DNA from: Chara braunii
Lineage: Eukaryota > Streptophyta > Charophyceae > Charales > Characeae
Length of the DNA: 33,994 nucleotides
Direction: 5' to 3'
Assembly: GCA_003427395.1 (NCBI GenBank)
Contig: BFEA01000103.1
Span: 352,760-386,753, forward strand
Under the pieces are notes generated by a model. That model did no database searches. It was not told the origin of the DNA and saw only the letters and a program-made list of their open reading frames with translations. Shown piece by piece: positions 9,861-20,744 of the stretch. The translations under genes were made by a program, and so were the position numbers. Positions within the stretch are counted from its first letter, which is position 1; the number at the start of each line of letters is the position of its first letter.

Positions 9861-10705
9861 GTGGAGGGGTGTCCAAGCCTATAGTTGGTTCTTTCGAAGG
9901 AGGGTAGAGGTAAGGACGTAGGAATACCTAGCGTATCCCTGGATGAAGTTACTATAGTAACTAGTGAGGCCTAAGAAATTGTGAAGCTGCTTGGCGGATG
10001 TGGGGACAGGTCACTCCGCAATAGCAGTGATCTCCGCATCATTCATGTGGTGACCCTGGTCAGACACATAGTGTCCTAAGAAATCCACTCTGTGTTGGGC
10101 AAGGCGTCACTTGCTCAGCTTGGCGTAGAAGTCATGTTTGCGCAAGCGGTCAAGGACGTCGTAGAGGTGTCTGAGATGCTCCTCAAGGGTACGGCTGTAG
10201 ATCAGGATATCGTCGAGGTAGACGAGAACGTACTGCTCCAGGATGTCCATGAAGATGTCGTCCATCGCCCTCTGGAAGGTAGCAGGTGCGTTGGTGAGGC
10301 CGAATGGCATATCGTAAACTCATAGTGGTTGAAGCGCGATTGGAACGCTGTCTTCGGCTGGTCCGCTGCAACGACACGAATCTAATGGTAACCGCTACGA
10401 AGATCAATCTTCGTAAAGAAGCAGTTGCCTGCTAAGCGGTCGAAACAGCTCGTCGGAACGAGGCATGGGGTAACTGTTCTTAACCGTGTAGTAGTTGAGA
10501 CCGTGATAATCGATGCAGAGACGGAGAGTTTCATCCGCTTTGCTAGCAAAGAGGACGGGTACAGCCCACGGGGAGTTGTTAGGTTTAATAAAACCCAGTC
10601 AAGAGCTCCTCAAGTTGACGCTTGAGTTCAGTGGCCTCGGGGATCAAGAGTCTGTAGGGTGTCTGGTGGTGAACACGATAGTCAGGCACAAGCTGGTGGG
10701 ATGCC
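9860..10705 (-). pseudogene. Reverse transcriptase domain of pol, frameshifted
   Basis: Motifs in order on the minus strand: VHHQTPYRLLIPEATELK near 10670, [48 protein letters not shown] (10385-10420), MPFGLTNAPATFQRAMDDIF and VLVYLDDILIYS, with the catalytic YLDD at 10209-10220. The thumb/connection motif QLHNFLGLTSYYSNFIQGY follows near 9930-9990. The motifs fall in different frames. Single-base indels lie near 10590, 10440 and 10315, and a TAG at 10382-10384 follows SGYH. The catalytic Asp pair is intact. Confidence 0.93.
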
Positions 10706-11798
10706 GACGTACGAGAACGACGATGGGAAAACGTTGTGGTACTCTCGATTGAGGTCACGAACTACGCGCTCTAGGTCAGCCGTATAGTGTGCGAGTTCCT
10801 CAGCGTCAGCGTCAGCGCTTGACGGCGGGGTGGACTCGACGGACGACAGTGGGAGGGAAGTAGAGATGGAAGCCATGAAGATAGAAGGAGGATCTGACTC
10901 AAGAGAGATGAGCTCGGCGTCTGGACAGGGTGGATCATAGTGCAATAGATCCGTAACGTTCACCGTAAAGAAGGTGACGTCGTTATGTCGGATGAAGTGG
11001 GTGAACTGCCGAGGCGAGGTGACAGTGATAGTAGGAGATGGTGTGGGCACGGAGGGCTCCGAGGGAGGAGGATCGGGTCGTGGTATCGCAGTGGTACCTA
11101 TAAAAGGTACGCGTCTGTCCACACTTCGTTCTGAGAACGAGAGTGTTGGTCGCCCAATCGGCCTCGGTGCTTTGGAACCAACGAGACCACGGAGTATCGA
11201 GAATGAAATTGTACCCCGTTTCCATCACATCGAAATGTGCAGAGGAGCGGTGACGACGAGACGCCAGGGGATGATCAGTCGGCTCGAGAGTGAGGAAGAA
11301 AGAGAGGTTGATGACCGTTTGATCGAAGAAGCGCTAGGTCTTGTCATCTTCTAGGGTGAAGGAGATGGGAGTCGGAGACCCTGTCGTGGGTAAGTGGGCT
11401 TCTTTCACCACACGTGGGTGAATGAAGTCGCCCCGAGAACCGGAAGCGCATAGCGCTGAGTACACTCTCGTGGAGGTCCCCAGTTGTACTGGAATGGTCG
11501 AGAGGGTGCAATCAGGGTCAATGAGGATGGCGAGAAGGCGACGCAGTGCAGCGACATGGAGGGTGAGTCGCTCCTGACGAGCTTGGAGCATGCTCAAGTC
11601 CAGAAGGGAGGACAACGTCCTCACGAATCGCAAGCTTCTCGCTGCAACGGGTTGAGCGAATAGCTCGATGCGTCGGTAGTCGTGGAGAGGTAGGAGGGGA
11701 GACGGTGGTCTGCGGAGGCGCAGACGGTACTGCGATAGAGGGTTGAGTACACTCTGTTGGGTCCTACGATACCTCAACTCTAGTAGCGAGAGGGGCAA
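10706..11798 (-). pseudogene. Aspartic protease region, active site changed
   Basis: At 11334-11798 the minus strand encodes a retropepsin-like segment. PVQLGTSTRVYSALCASGSR is followed by GDFIHPRVV. The family normally has D-S/T-G where this copy has A-S-G, so the catalytic aspartate is lost. After a stop, the flap-to-core part continues at 10983-11228 with YNFILDTPWSRWFQSTEADW. A linker (10682-11122) then leads to the RT with HNDVTFFTVNVTDLLHYD and DLERVVRDLNREYHNVFP. At least two frame changes occur. Family assignment is by motif order only. Confidence 0.75.
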
Positions 11799-13797
11799 AC
11801 AGCGACAGAGATGTCGGAAAGCCGACTACTGAGGAGGGCGCAGGTCTACACTGCATCGTGGTTAGGAGGCGTCGCGGGGATGAGAGGCGTCGGGGGGGGA
11901 CTGAGCACGACGCCAGCGGGAGAGCTCAGCGTAGTGGCGGTCGAGGGCGACGGTGTAAGGGTACCGTGAGGAGGTATAACCGTCCTGGCGGCATCGCAAA
12001 CACGCACGCCGGCCCAAAATGACCGCGCGCTCCTCAGCAGAAAGGAAACCACGAGGAGGGACAAAACCCTGAAGGAGGTCCTGCTGAGGGACCTCGGGGG
12101 GTGACGCGCCAGCGTGACCAGAGCGGCTGCGTGCCCGAGAGAGGGTGGAGAGGGCGAGTTGGAGCGCTCGGCTATAGGGAGGGTAGAATCCTCCAGGTGG
12201 TAGTGGACGGCCTCGCAGGGGTCGAGGTCGAGGTCGTCCCTATGGTCACCCTCAGGCGACAGCGGGGCAATAGCGTTCTGCTCACCATACTCGAGCGCAT
12301 TGAAGCAAGGCGAGAAGTGGCGGCCCTGCTGCGTGGAACGGCGGGGACAATCGTGGAAAGGAGAACGACGCTGGGAAGTGTCGTGAGAGGAGGAGGGAGC
12401 GTAACCAATACGTTGAGGTTGGGAGGAGGAAGTGGGTTGAAGACGGGCCCGCATCCGCTGATGGGCCCTGGCAGTCTCGTAAGCCTGCAGGGCCGATGTG
12501 AAGTCATACCGCCATAACTCGGAACGATACTCGAGTGGAAGGTTGGCCAAGAAACGATCGATGAGGGCAGCCTCAGGGAGGAACGTCACATCACAAATGA
12601 GGCGGGCATCCTGAAAGACCTGGATGTGGCGGTCCAGGCCGGCAACGCCACCAGAGACGGACCAGTGTGTACCGACGACACGCTCGAAGGCGTCAGTCAC
12701 GTCATGTCGGGCTCCGAAGCGATCCTCGAGGAACGTCTGAAAATCCATGAAGGTCGGGGTCCGACCCTCATGAAGGGAGTAAGTGTAGAAATCCTCCCAA
12801 ACGTCGAAAGGATCGCCACTCAGACGAGTGGAGAGGTGAGTCACCCACGTGTCGGGTGGAACGCCCATGAGCTGGAGCGTGCGGGTGGCAGACTGCAGCC
12901 ACTGGGACACGTGTATCCTGTACCGTCATACAAGGCAATGTTCGTCAAGCGGACGAGTGGTGCGCCACCGTTTTGGCGGCGAGGAGATCGAGGAGCAAAG
13001 ACCTGCGCTACGACCAAGTAAGTCGGCGCAGGTCCTGGACAAGAGGGCGCAACTGACTACGCCCAGGCCGCATGGTAGAGCGGCGGGGGAAACAACGGCA
13101 GGCTGCGAGGGAGCTGCGGTAGAAGAGGTCGCAGCAACCAAGGGAGTAGGAAGGAGGTAGGATGGGGGTGGAGGGGGTGCAGGGCGAGGGAAACAAGCCT
13201 GCGTGGATGGAAGAGTAGAGGAAAAAGGGGGTGTGCCCGAAGGCGCGGCCACCTGTGAGGGGAGGGGTGGTTGAAGGTGTAAGAGGATGAGGTCGGCCCG
13301 GATCTGGGCCATGTCGGCCTCAAGACATCAGACATAGATCGAGCGAGGAGTAGTAGGGGAAGTAGACGCATGAGCGGCGCGGGGCATCCCATAAGGGGGT
13401 GAGCCAGGTGGCGTTGCAGTTGTGCGAAGGGGAGGGAGAAACGGGGCACCCGGAAAAGATGAGACCACGACAGCGGGCTGTGGTCCTATGGCCGTAGTGA
13501 CCGAAATCTGGGCAGGTGCGCCCGTAGAGTGAGGGAAGGCCTAGTCCGTGGCGGTTGTCGCGCTAGGGGCGTGGACGGTCACCAGGATGGTCGGGTCGGG
13601 GGCAGCGGAGGAACAAGCTCCACCGTGGCCACGGACTGTGAGTCAGGAGAAGAGAGAGAGTTAGGAGAGGAAGGACGGGCAGTGTCCTGGAGTTGCCGCA
13701 TGCCAACGGCAAGAGTCGCCACCTGCGTCTGTAAGGGCGCAAGGGTTGTCAGTTGTGCCTGGATGGGCGCAAGGAGGGACGTGAGGAGGGTGTGCAA
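11799..13797 (-). pseudogene. gag polyprotein region
   Basis: The best segment is 11846-12910, 354 residues beginning MSQWLQSATRTLQLMGVPPD. It has the capsid-like retrotransposon-gag pattern: WEDFYTYSLHEGRTPTFMDF, FLEDRFGARHDVTDAFERV, FLANLPLEYRSEL and AYETARAHQRMRARLQ. Downstream in another frame (near 12010) is a damaged zinc knuckle, CLRCRQDGY, with the His as Tyr and the last Cys missing. Upstream, 13579-13797 encodes LLTSLLAPIQAQLTTLAPLQ, a likely coiled coil as at many gag N-termini. Between them (12926-13450) is Pro/Ser/Ala-rich low-complexity sequence. Several frameshifts separate these parts. Confidence 0.82.
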
Positions 13798-14330
13798 ATC
13801 CCCCTAGGGGTGATGGCCCTGGTCCGCTGGCACGGGTATGGAGCCTAGTGTCGAGGTCGTCGCCACGTCGGCGGCTTGTGACACGTCGTCGCCCATGGGA
13901 AGGTGACGGGCCGGACTGGAGGGGGCAAAAGGAGGGTCACGTGAGCGGAGGGCGTAGAGGGGGGTTGTGGTAGAAAGCGACGGGCGGCGCTAGTGAATCT
14001 AGCGCGGGCGCCGGCAAAGAGGCAGAGGTGGTTCGGGTCCAGGGTGCCCGAATGGGAAGGGGAAGTAGAGAGAAGGGGTGATGGGAGAGTAGGGGGGTTA
14101 GGAAGACCCTAAACCCTAGAAAAACCCTATGAAAACCCTAACCGGAGTTTGAGTGGTCAGGGTAGGGTATCGGTGACCTAATCAAGAAAAGAGAATAGCA
14201 ACCATGGAGGGGGAGAGGGAGAGAAAAATAAATAAACAATGAAATTTCGAGGAAAGAAATAAAAAAGAATAAATAATAAAAATGATTAAAGAAATAAATA
14301 AACAAAATGTGAAGAGAGAAAGAGTTATTT
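13798..14330 (-). other. Leader immediately upstream of gag
   Basis: No gene. A telomere-like cluster at about 14107-14142 reads CCCTAAACCCTAG ... AACCCTATG ... AACCCTAACC on the plus strand. It is too short and impure to be a true interstitial telomere. AT-rich sequence follows. Confidence 0.5.
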
Positions 14331-14337
14331 ATTTTTT

Positions 14338-14690
14338 TGAAATTTTCGGCAACATTTTCTTACCCCCATGGGGTCAAGAATGTGCCAAGAGGAAGGAGAG
14401 ACCAAGATAAGCACACAAAGGTTCAAAACGCCGCAAATTATAAATTTCAAAAAATAAATAAAGAAATAGTAAGTAAATAAATAAATAAATAAATGAGGAG
14501 GTGGAGAGTGAAGAGAGACTAAGTGTTGAATTTTTCAAAAATTTCGGCAACATGTCGTTAGCCCCATGGGGTCGACGTGTGTTGGCAAGGATATGACTAA
14601 GTAAGATGTAGAGAGTGGGGAGAAAAGAGAAAATTTCGGCAGCACTTCGTTACCCCCACGAGATCAAAATGTGCACCGAGAGCGGAAGTA
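14338..14690 (-). repeat. Degenerate leader repeat with CCCCATGGGG palindrome, three copies
   Basis: A motif of about 45 bp, AAATTTCGGCAACA followed by TCGTTACCCCCATGGGGTC and ATGTG, occurs at 14341, 14540 and 14632. The first two keep the perfect palindrome CCCCATGGGG. In the third it has decayed to CCCCACGAGATC. Each is followed by purine-rich sequence, and copies 1 and 3 also by GCCGCA and AATTTCAAAA. This looks like a tandem unit of variable length in the element leader. Confidence 0.75.
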
Positions 14691-14799
14691 CCTAAGTCCT
14701 ACTAGATCTAGAGATGCCGCAGAAAAAAATTCAAAATTTCAAAATAAACAAAAATGAAGAAAATAAATCAAAAAATGAGAAAGGAAGTAGAGAGAAGAA

Positions 14800-15200
14800 G
14801 AGAATTCGAATTTTGAAGAAATAGGAAATTTAAATCAAAAGAAAAACAAAAAGAAAAAAAACAGAAAAAAATTCGAAGTTGGGGGAGGGAAGGGGATGAA
14901 AAAGTGAAGAAGGAAGAGAGAAATAGGTGAAAAAGAGAAAAGGATGCAAGTGGAAGGTGGGGGGATGATGGGGTTATAGTTGGGGGAGAGGAGGGTGAGA
15001 GAATGGGAGAAAAAGGGATGGGAAAGGTGGGGAGGAGGATAAAAGATTAGTAGAAGAAGGTGAGTGGGGAGGGGAGGAGAAAGGATGGTGTAAGATGAGT
15101 GAAGAGGGAGGTAGGAGGAGAGAGGAGTGGTAGGGTTAGAAAAAGTGATTAGATGGTGGAGTGGGGAGGAGAGAGAGAGAGGGGTGGGGGAGTAGGTTTG
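14800..15200 (-). repeat. Purine-rich tract (plus strand G/A)
   Basis: About 400 bp in which the plus strand is overwhelmingly G and A. The element's sense strand is therefore pyrimidine-rich. The minus open frame 14835-15260 is low-complexity Pro/Ser/Leu/Phe and not a gene. Such tracts can form triplex DNA. Confidence 0.75.
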
Positions 15201-15329
15201 TGGGGAGTGGTGATAACGAGCTCTTGGTTGACCAAGAGCAACAAGAGCACAAAGATTCACTGGATCTTGGTCTTCAAGATGTTGGTAGCCTGCTGCAGCA
15301 GCAAAAATGATGTTGGAGTAATCAAGGGT

Positions 15330-15530
15330 TGCCTGAGATCTTGATCAGCCACCCTGGTTGCCTGACGCGCAGCCCCCTAGCCAGGGGGGTCTTCACTGCT
15401 GGCAAACTGCTGGTGCGGCAGTGCAAAAATTAATGGTCAGCATCATCATCAGCAGTTGGGTGTGTTGAGATCTTGATCAGCCACCAGATTGGCCTATACT
15501 ACAGGGGTTTTCAGCTCCACAGCAAGCTGC
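15330..15530. repeat. Diverged direct duplication, about 85 bp units
   Basis: Two segments share GAGATCTTGATCAGCCACC, then CAGGGG, GTCTTCA/GTTTTCA and GCAA(A)CTGC. They start near 15335 and 15470. They lie in the leader of the LTR element. Confidence 0.65.
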
Positions 15531-15957
15531 CACATGACACTGCAGATGGCCACGTGCGCAAGCAGCAGCAGGCAGGAGGGGGGGGAGGGGGCAAATAACA
15601 GACCGGTGTAGGGTCATACCCTGTTAGACTTTCGAGCCTGAATCGACCCTGCTGCGGGCCCCAGTTGGCTCTGCTCCGCCCGATCTCATGCTCAGGGCGA
15701 AGAGCGTTCGTCACGGGGACACCCCCACCTAGTGTTTTGCAATGGATGGGGATGGGCCATTTGCGACAGAGCTTTGACATTGGGGATGTAGCTCCGCCCT
15801 CTCGCCCGATGGTAGACTCGCCAAAACTTTTCGTCAATCGCGATTTTCCTTGATGCTGTGAGGTGTTATCATGCAATTGCTCCTTCCAATGCCCGAGCAG
15901 TCCAGGGGGTTTATTGAAAGTCTTTCTTCTTTTATGCGTAGGCCAAACGTCATGCAT
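15511..15957 (-). other. Unrecognised 148-residue open frame in the leader
   Basis: A minus-strand open frame with mixed composition (KRRKTFNKPPGLLGHWKEQL, GKSRLTKSFGESTIGREGG, WPIPIHCKTLGGGVPVTNAL) that is not simple repeat, unlike its neighbours. I recognise no domain. It could be a leader-encoded peptide, a relic of another sequence or chance. It overlaps a polyproline-coding G run. Confidence 0.25.
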
Positions 15958-16921
15958 TCACTAAGCAGGAGCCCCCAAAACCTTGTTGAGCGTGCGGCCA
16001 CCTTTCGGTTCGGGCCTGCGGACCATGTCTCGCAGTCCCCCTATGCCTCCCTAGGGTTCTGCCTGCACCCCTTTTTGGCCATCCTACCTGTGACTTTCGT
16101 TGCCGCATACATCATGCGTGTCTTTCTTTTGTCCAGCCTATGCATTTTTGTCCTATACACCCCTTAGTCTTTTCGGGGCCCCCATCCCGCATACATGCCC
16201 AAATTTTTCATTCTAATCTAGGCAGCCTTCTCGGTCGCCTTATGTCTTGCAGTTTGTTATTCCTAACGTTGCTTTGCACAACCATGCTCAAGATCTTATT
16301 CAAGGGCAAGGGTTAAGTCCACAACCTGTTTGATTTCGGTCCCCCTTTCTCTTTGCCGCCCGGCACATCCGGGACCCAGTCCCGCGCAATGACTCTTTAC
16401 GCTACTTACCTGCACATCCAACACAATTTATGCAAAGCATCCCCCACACGGGGTCAACACATAATCCCTCCCATAAGCCTAAGTTCACCTTTCCTTAGCC
16501 CCTTGTGCTTTCCTTTTCCTTCCTCAGTCCAGGCCAATCTCTTCCCTTAGTCAGGCAGTCGGGGTAATGGTTAAGTCAACTGACCTTGACAAAAGTACTA
16601 ACCCTTTCTAGTCCTTTTTTCAGACTTGCTTCCTCTCAATTACGCAAGCGTCTTCTCCCTTTCCTTCTTGGCGGCACAAGGGACCAACAACCCTCCTCTT
16701 GTCCATTTTCTCCACCGAGTGAGGGCAGATTCCTTTCACCGTTCGTTCCCTGACAATGTAACAAGTGAGTGAACGAAGGTTAGTTATACGCCAAGAGGGG
16801 AGAGCGGGACATGGTAAAGTCAAGGCTTTTAGAGTGTGAGAGAGGGATGACGAAGGGGAGAGGGAGACGGTGGTGAAGGAAAAAAGGCAAGAGAGAGGAG
16901 GAGAAAGAGGATAGGGGAGGG

Positions 16922-16924
<3 letters not shown>
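15958..16924. other. Leader segment, no gene recognised
   Basis: Pyrimidine-rich on the plus strand to about 16620, then mixed. No domain or clear repeat is seen. Confidence 0.4.

Positions 16925-16968
<44 letters not shown>
16925..16968 (+). repeat. (AG)n microsatellite
   Basis: 22 dinucleotide units. It continues the purine-rich character of this part of the leader. Confidence 0.97.
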
Positions 16969-16971
<3 letters not shown>

Positions 16972-17104
16972 ATATTTCTAGTCAATTCGCCCCCTACTTG
17001 TCCTACCGTCCTACCCAAGGTCCTCTTTCTACACCTTGCTTCTTTGTGCCCCCGTAGGTCATGGCCTTTGGTTGGTGAACGAGGTGAAGCGGGAAGGGGG
17101 AGTG

Positions 17105-17745
17105 AGGCGGTCGAATATGGTGGACGGTTGAGGAAGATGGAGGAACATGGTGCGAGGTGGTTGGCTATGGCGGACAGGCGAAGGAGATGGAGGAGGGAGA
17201 TGGTGCAAGGTGGTTGGCTATGGCGGATGGGTGAAGGAGNTGGAGGAGGAGGATGGTGCGAGGTGGTTGGCTATGGTGGATGGGTGAAGAAGATGGAGGA
17301 GAAAGATGGTGTGAGGTGGTTGGCTATGGTGGATGGGTGAGGGAGATGGAGGAGGAAGATGGTGTGAGGTGGGTGGCTACGGTGAATGGGTGAAGGAGAT
17401 GGAGGAGGAAAATGGTGCGAGGTGGTTGGCTATGGTGGATGGGTGAAGGAGATGGAGGAGGAAGATGGTGTGAGGTGGGTGGCTATAGTGGACGGGTGAA
17501 GGAGATGGAGGAGGGAGATGGTGCGAGGTGGTTGGCTATGGCGGATGAGTGAATAAGATGGAGGAGGGAAATGGTGCGGGGTGGTTGGCTATGGTGGTGG
17601 GTGAAGAAGGAGGAGGAAGACGATGTGAGCTAGGTGGCTATGGTGGACGGGTGAAGGAGATGGAGGAGGAAGATGGTGCGGGGTGGTTGGCTATGGTGGA
17701 TGGGTGAAGGAGATGGAGGAGGAAGATGGTCTGAGGTGTCCGATA
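17105..17745 (+). repeat. 53-bp purine-rich minisatellite, about 11 copies
   Basis: The unit is GATGGTGCGAGGTGGTTGGC followed by TATGGTGGATGGGTGAAGGA and GATGGAGGAGGAA, period 53 in the clearest copies (17199, 17252). Copies vary at a few positions. 53 is not a multiple of three, so the apparent peptide at 17044-17340 changes frame each unit and is not a gene. The only ambiguous base of the window (N, 17240) lies here, so the copy number may be misassembled. Confidence 0.92.
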
Positions 17746-18513
17746 CTTCGTCCTACTTTACGCGTCCGGCTTTGTCTCCCTAGGTTTTCCCTTGTCTCAG
17801 ACTTCAAAAACCTCAGACTTGCAGTACTAGTCTTACAACAGATATGCAGAAATTACAGACTTGCAAAAAACACAGACTTCAGAAAACGCAGTCTTTGCAG
17901 ATCTGCAGATCTGCAGATTTTGCAGATTTTGCCGTTTTTGTCATTTTTGCCTGAGGGAGAACCGAAAAACACAGGCTTGCATTTCCTAACCTAACGAGAT
18001 CAGAATCAATCCTATTTTGGTGGGCTCTCTGTCTGTGCCCTATTGGAGCACCCTACCAAATTTGGTTAGATTTCGTAGTCGTTTTCCCCTACTTGCTGTT
18101 TTCGGGCCCCGTCCGGGCCCCAAGGTGAACAGTTCGGTAAAGTCCATTTTTCGTTTTTGCAAGAAAATGGACTCAGATGACCTGCGGGTTCTACAGGTCA
18201 TCTGTTTATGCCTAGGATATGGGGTCTGTAAAGTCACAGCCCCCATACCTTTGTTTTGGCAGAGTTGGCTATAGGAGCCCCCCCAAGCCGCACCGGAGCC
18301 TTAGCATTTCCCGGGTCGGCTTTGCTCCGGGGGACCTTTTGATGGTTCTCAGCAGCAGCAGCAGCCTGGCTTGGCCAGTTATAAGTAGGAATAGCAGCAG
18401 CCCCTTACCTACCAGTAGCAACAGCTACATCAGCAGTCTCAACAACAATAGCCGCCGTAACAGTCTCCTACCTGCCTCCCCTTTTCTATGTTCAATTAGA
18501 GCGCAGGGGGGTT
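17746..18513. other. Leader segment with short CAGA-type repeats
   Basis: 17800-17945 contains many short CAGACTTGCA / TGCAGAT units, for example GCAGATCTGCAGATCTGCAG, which is self-complementary. 18345-18450 is CAG/AGCAGC-rich. No gene is recognised. Confidence 0.5.
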
Positions 18514-19073
18514 GAACTGCACAAGTGTAACTAAACTACACATACACATGAAGTCATGAAGGCAACAAGGACTGAATCGGAACACTACCAAGTGACAGAT
18601 GAGTGAACTGCACAAGTGGGACTAGACTACACGTACACATGAAGTCATGAAGGCAACAAGGACTGAACCAGAACTCTACCAAGTGACAGATGAGTGAATT
18701 GCACAAGTGTGACTAGACTACACATACACATGAGATTATGAAAGCAACAAGGATTGAATCGGAAACTACCACATAACAAATGAGTGAACTGCACAAGTGT
18801 GACTAGAGTACACATACACATGAAGTCGTGAAGGCAACAAGGACTGAACCGGAACACTACCAAGTGACAGATGAGTGAACTGCACAAGTGTGACTAAACT
18901 ACACATACACATGAAGTCATGAAAGGAACAAGTACGAAACCGGAACACTACCAAGTGACAAATGAGTGAACTGCACAAGTGTGACTAGACTACACATTCA
19001 GATGAGATTATGAAAGCAACAAGGATTGAACCGGAACACTATCAAGTGACAGATGAGTGAATTGCATAAGTGT
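18514..19073 (+). repeat. 91-bp tandem satellite, six copies
   Basis: The unit begins GAACTGCACAAGTGTGACTA and continues CACATACACATGAAGTCATG, AAGGCAACAAGGACTGAA, CGGAACACTACCAAGTGACA. Starts are at 18514, 18605, 18696, 18786, 18877 and 18968, and a partial seventh begins at 19059. The period is 91 with one 90. Copies differ by scattered substitutions. Two related variants (GAAGTCATGAAGGCAACAAG and GAGATTATGAAAGCAACAAG) occur, suggesting past multi-unit duplication. Confidence 0.96.
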
Positions 19074-19680
19074 GGGACATGCCAGTCCCTACTGTACCAG
19101 TCCGTATAGGCCGGCACATTCTCCTTCACTCTTTTCTCCCCCTTTGTTTCCTTCTCCCTTCATTTTATCTCTTTTTTTTTTCTTTTCTTTTATTTCTGAT
19201 GTGACAAGTATCAAGTGGTTGTTGAGTCTTTTTCTAGGTCATGGATTTTCATCTATGGCCAGGTTCAGACTCAGCAGTTGACCGTTATATCTCGGATTAC
19301 AATAATGACACCCCCATGCTCATGGGGGGCTCCATTTTGCCTCCGTTAGTCTCAATTATAAGCCCTCCTTGCTCCGATTTTTTTTTTATAGCCTTTTTTT
19401 TGTGTTGAGTCCCTTTGGTCTCTATTTTTTTATGCCTAGCTAGTCCAAGATATCTCGGACTGCTGGGTAGGCCTCCCCGCACCATTACTTTGCTCTCTTT
19501 TCTCTCATGGCTCTCCCACTTGATCCCACTTGCACTAGTGGTGCTAATATTTTCCACCGTCGAGATTTTGATCTTGACGCTGTCGTTTGCTTTGCGTGAC
19601 CATTCCTCATGTCAGCTTATGGTTTCCTTGGGACATCTCAGGTCCCCGCCACTCTCCCCGTACTAATTTCATTTCTTTGT
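19074..19680 (+). repeat. Long diverged repeat, copy 1 (partner 20515-21120)
   Basis: Both copies run in the same order: CAGTCCCTACTG, a pyrimidine tract, GTCAAGTGGT/ATCAAGTGGT, CTTTTTCTAGGTCAT, TCTCGGATT, CCCATG.CATGGG, TGCTCCGATTTT, a second TCGGA..GCT, CACTAGTGGTGC.AATATT, CCGTC.AGAT..TGATCTTGACG, GACATCTC/GACCTTCTC and CCCCGCCACT. This is an ancient segmental duplication of about 600 bp inside the LTR leader. Confidence 0.8.
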
Positions 19681-19976
19681 CCCGCCGATAGTCCCGTCGA
19701 TAATTCCGTCGGTGCATGTCTCATTTTTCAACTATTTTTATTCGGGCCCATTTAATCCCCGGCATCGTTCCGGATGGCGTCCCATTTTTATTTTGGAACT
19801 TCCTTTTCCTTGTCCTTATTGGTTCCAATATCCCCTCCTCAAGTTCCCCATGTGTGCCGATTATTCTTGGTCGCGAGATCTCACCTCACGGTTGATGTTT
19901 ACCATATTTATTTGTCTCATGTCGAAATCACTATTTTTTAACCTTTTGGGTTTGTCATGGCTCATTTTTCCCTTGG

Positions 19977-20345
19977 CGTAGGCATCCTTATGCAGTTCGT
20001 TATTTCTTGGACTGCAACTGTGGTCATTTTCCTAGTCCCACGGCCCACAACTTGCCCCAAATTGAAAGAAAATGAAGTGCTCAATTTTCAAGTACATTCG
20101 GGCTCAATATTGGCTCCGGATGCACTTAAAACATGTGTTTTCCCTTCCCCATGCAGTCCGTCGCAGCTCAGACTGCAATGGGGTTCAATTTCCTAGCCCC
20201 ATCGCCCCACAACTAACCCAAAACTGAAGGAAAAAGAAACGGTCAACTTTCAAGTGCATCCGGGCTCAATATTGACCCCGGTTGCACATAAAACATGTGT
20301 TTCTCTTCCCCTATGCAATCCGTTGTATCTCGGTTGCATGGGGCC
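19977..20345 (+). repeat. 161-bp tandem repeat carrying hairpins
   Basis: Units start at 19990, 20151 and 20313 (periods 161 and 162). Each starts with an ATGCA-TCCG half-stem, and the fuller units contain CCCCAAATTGAAAG-like, TTTCAAGT.CAT.CGGGCTCA and AAAACATGTGTTT sequence. Each unit start forms a hairpin of about nine pairs with an eight-base loop (see the separate hairpin entry). Confidence 0.85.
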
Positions 20346-20744
20346 TTGATTTTCCTTGATTTTCTATGCAAAATCAAAAGAAATTCAAGGTCCTTTGCAA
20401 CCGCCATATGCCAGAATGTGTCTGGTCACGGATGTATCTTCCCAAGTGGTCGTTTTTACCGTTAAGGTTCTTTTCTCGTTTCTCTTTTATTTTCTTTTCT
20501 TATTCCTCCTTTTCTGGACAGTAGGGACCTGTCAGTCCCTACTTGTGGCAGTCCCTACTGACAGCCAATTCACTCGCTCCCTCTCACCCCTCTTGTCTTA
20601 TTCTTCCACCTTTTTCTTTTCTTTTTCTTTCTTTTTCTAGCATGTCAAGTGTCAAGTGGTCGTTAAGGTCTTTTCTAGGTCATTCCTCTTAGTTTTGACC
20701 CTCCCTATGCCCATGGTGCAATCCGTTACATCTCGGATTGCACT
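19991..20744 (-). promoter_or_regulatory. Four related hairpins with a covarying pair
   Basis: Inverted repeats at 19991-20016 (TGCAGTTCG ... TGGACTGCA), 20152-20177 (TGCAGTCCG ... CAGACTGCA), 20313-20339 (ATGCAATCCG ... CGGTTGCAT, one bulge) and 20718-20745 (GTGCAATCCG ... CGGATTGCAC, ten perfect pairs). All have an eight-base loop. The fifth pair is G-C in two copies and A-T in the other two, a two-sided change that keeps pairing. They may be RNA elements of the retroelement leader or dyad-symmetric protein sites. No function is shown. Confidence 0.55.

Noticed and set aside
14107-14142. Interstitial telomere (CCCTAAA-like) repeat.
   Set aside because: Only one full unit and a few degenerate ones. 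More likely chance or a telo-box-like motif.
16620-17340. Open frames with Ser/Leu runs (minus) and Trp/Gly/Met repeats (plus).
   Set aside because: They come from the (AG)n tract and the 53-bp minisatellite, whose period is not a multiple of three.
18514-19073. A CRISPR-like array of regular repeats.
   Set aside because: The 91-bp units are repeats throughout with no unique spacers. This is an ordinary satellite in a nuclear genome.
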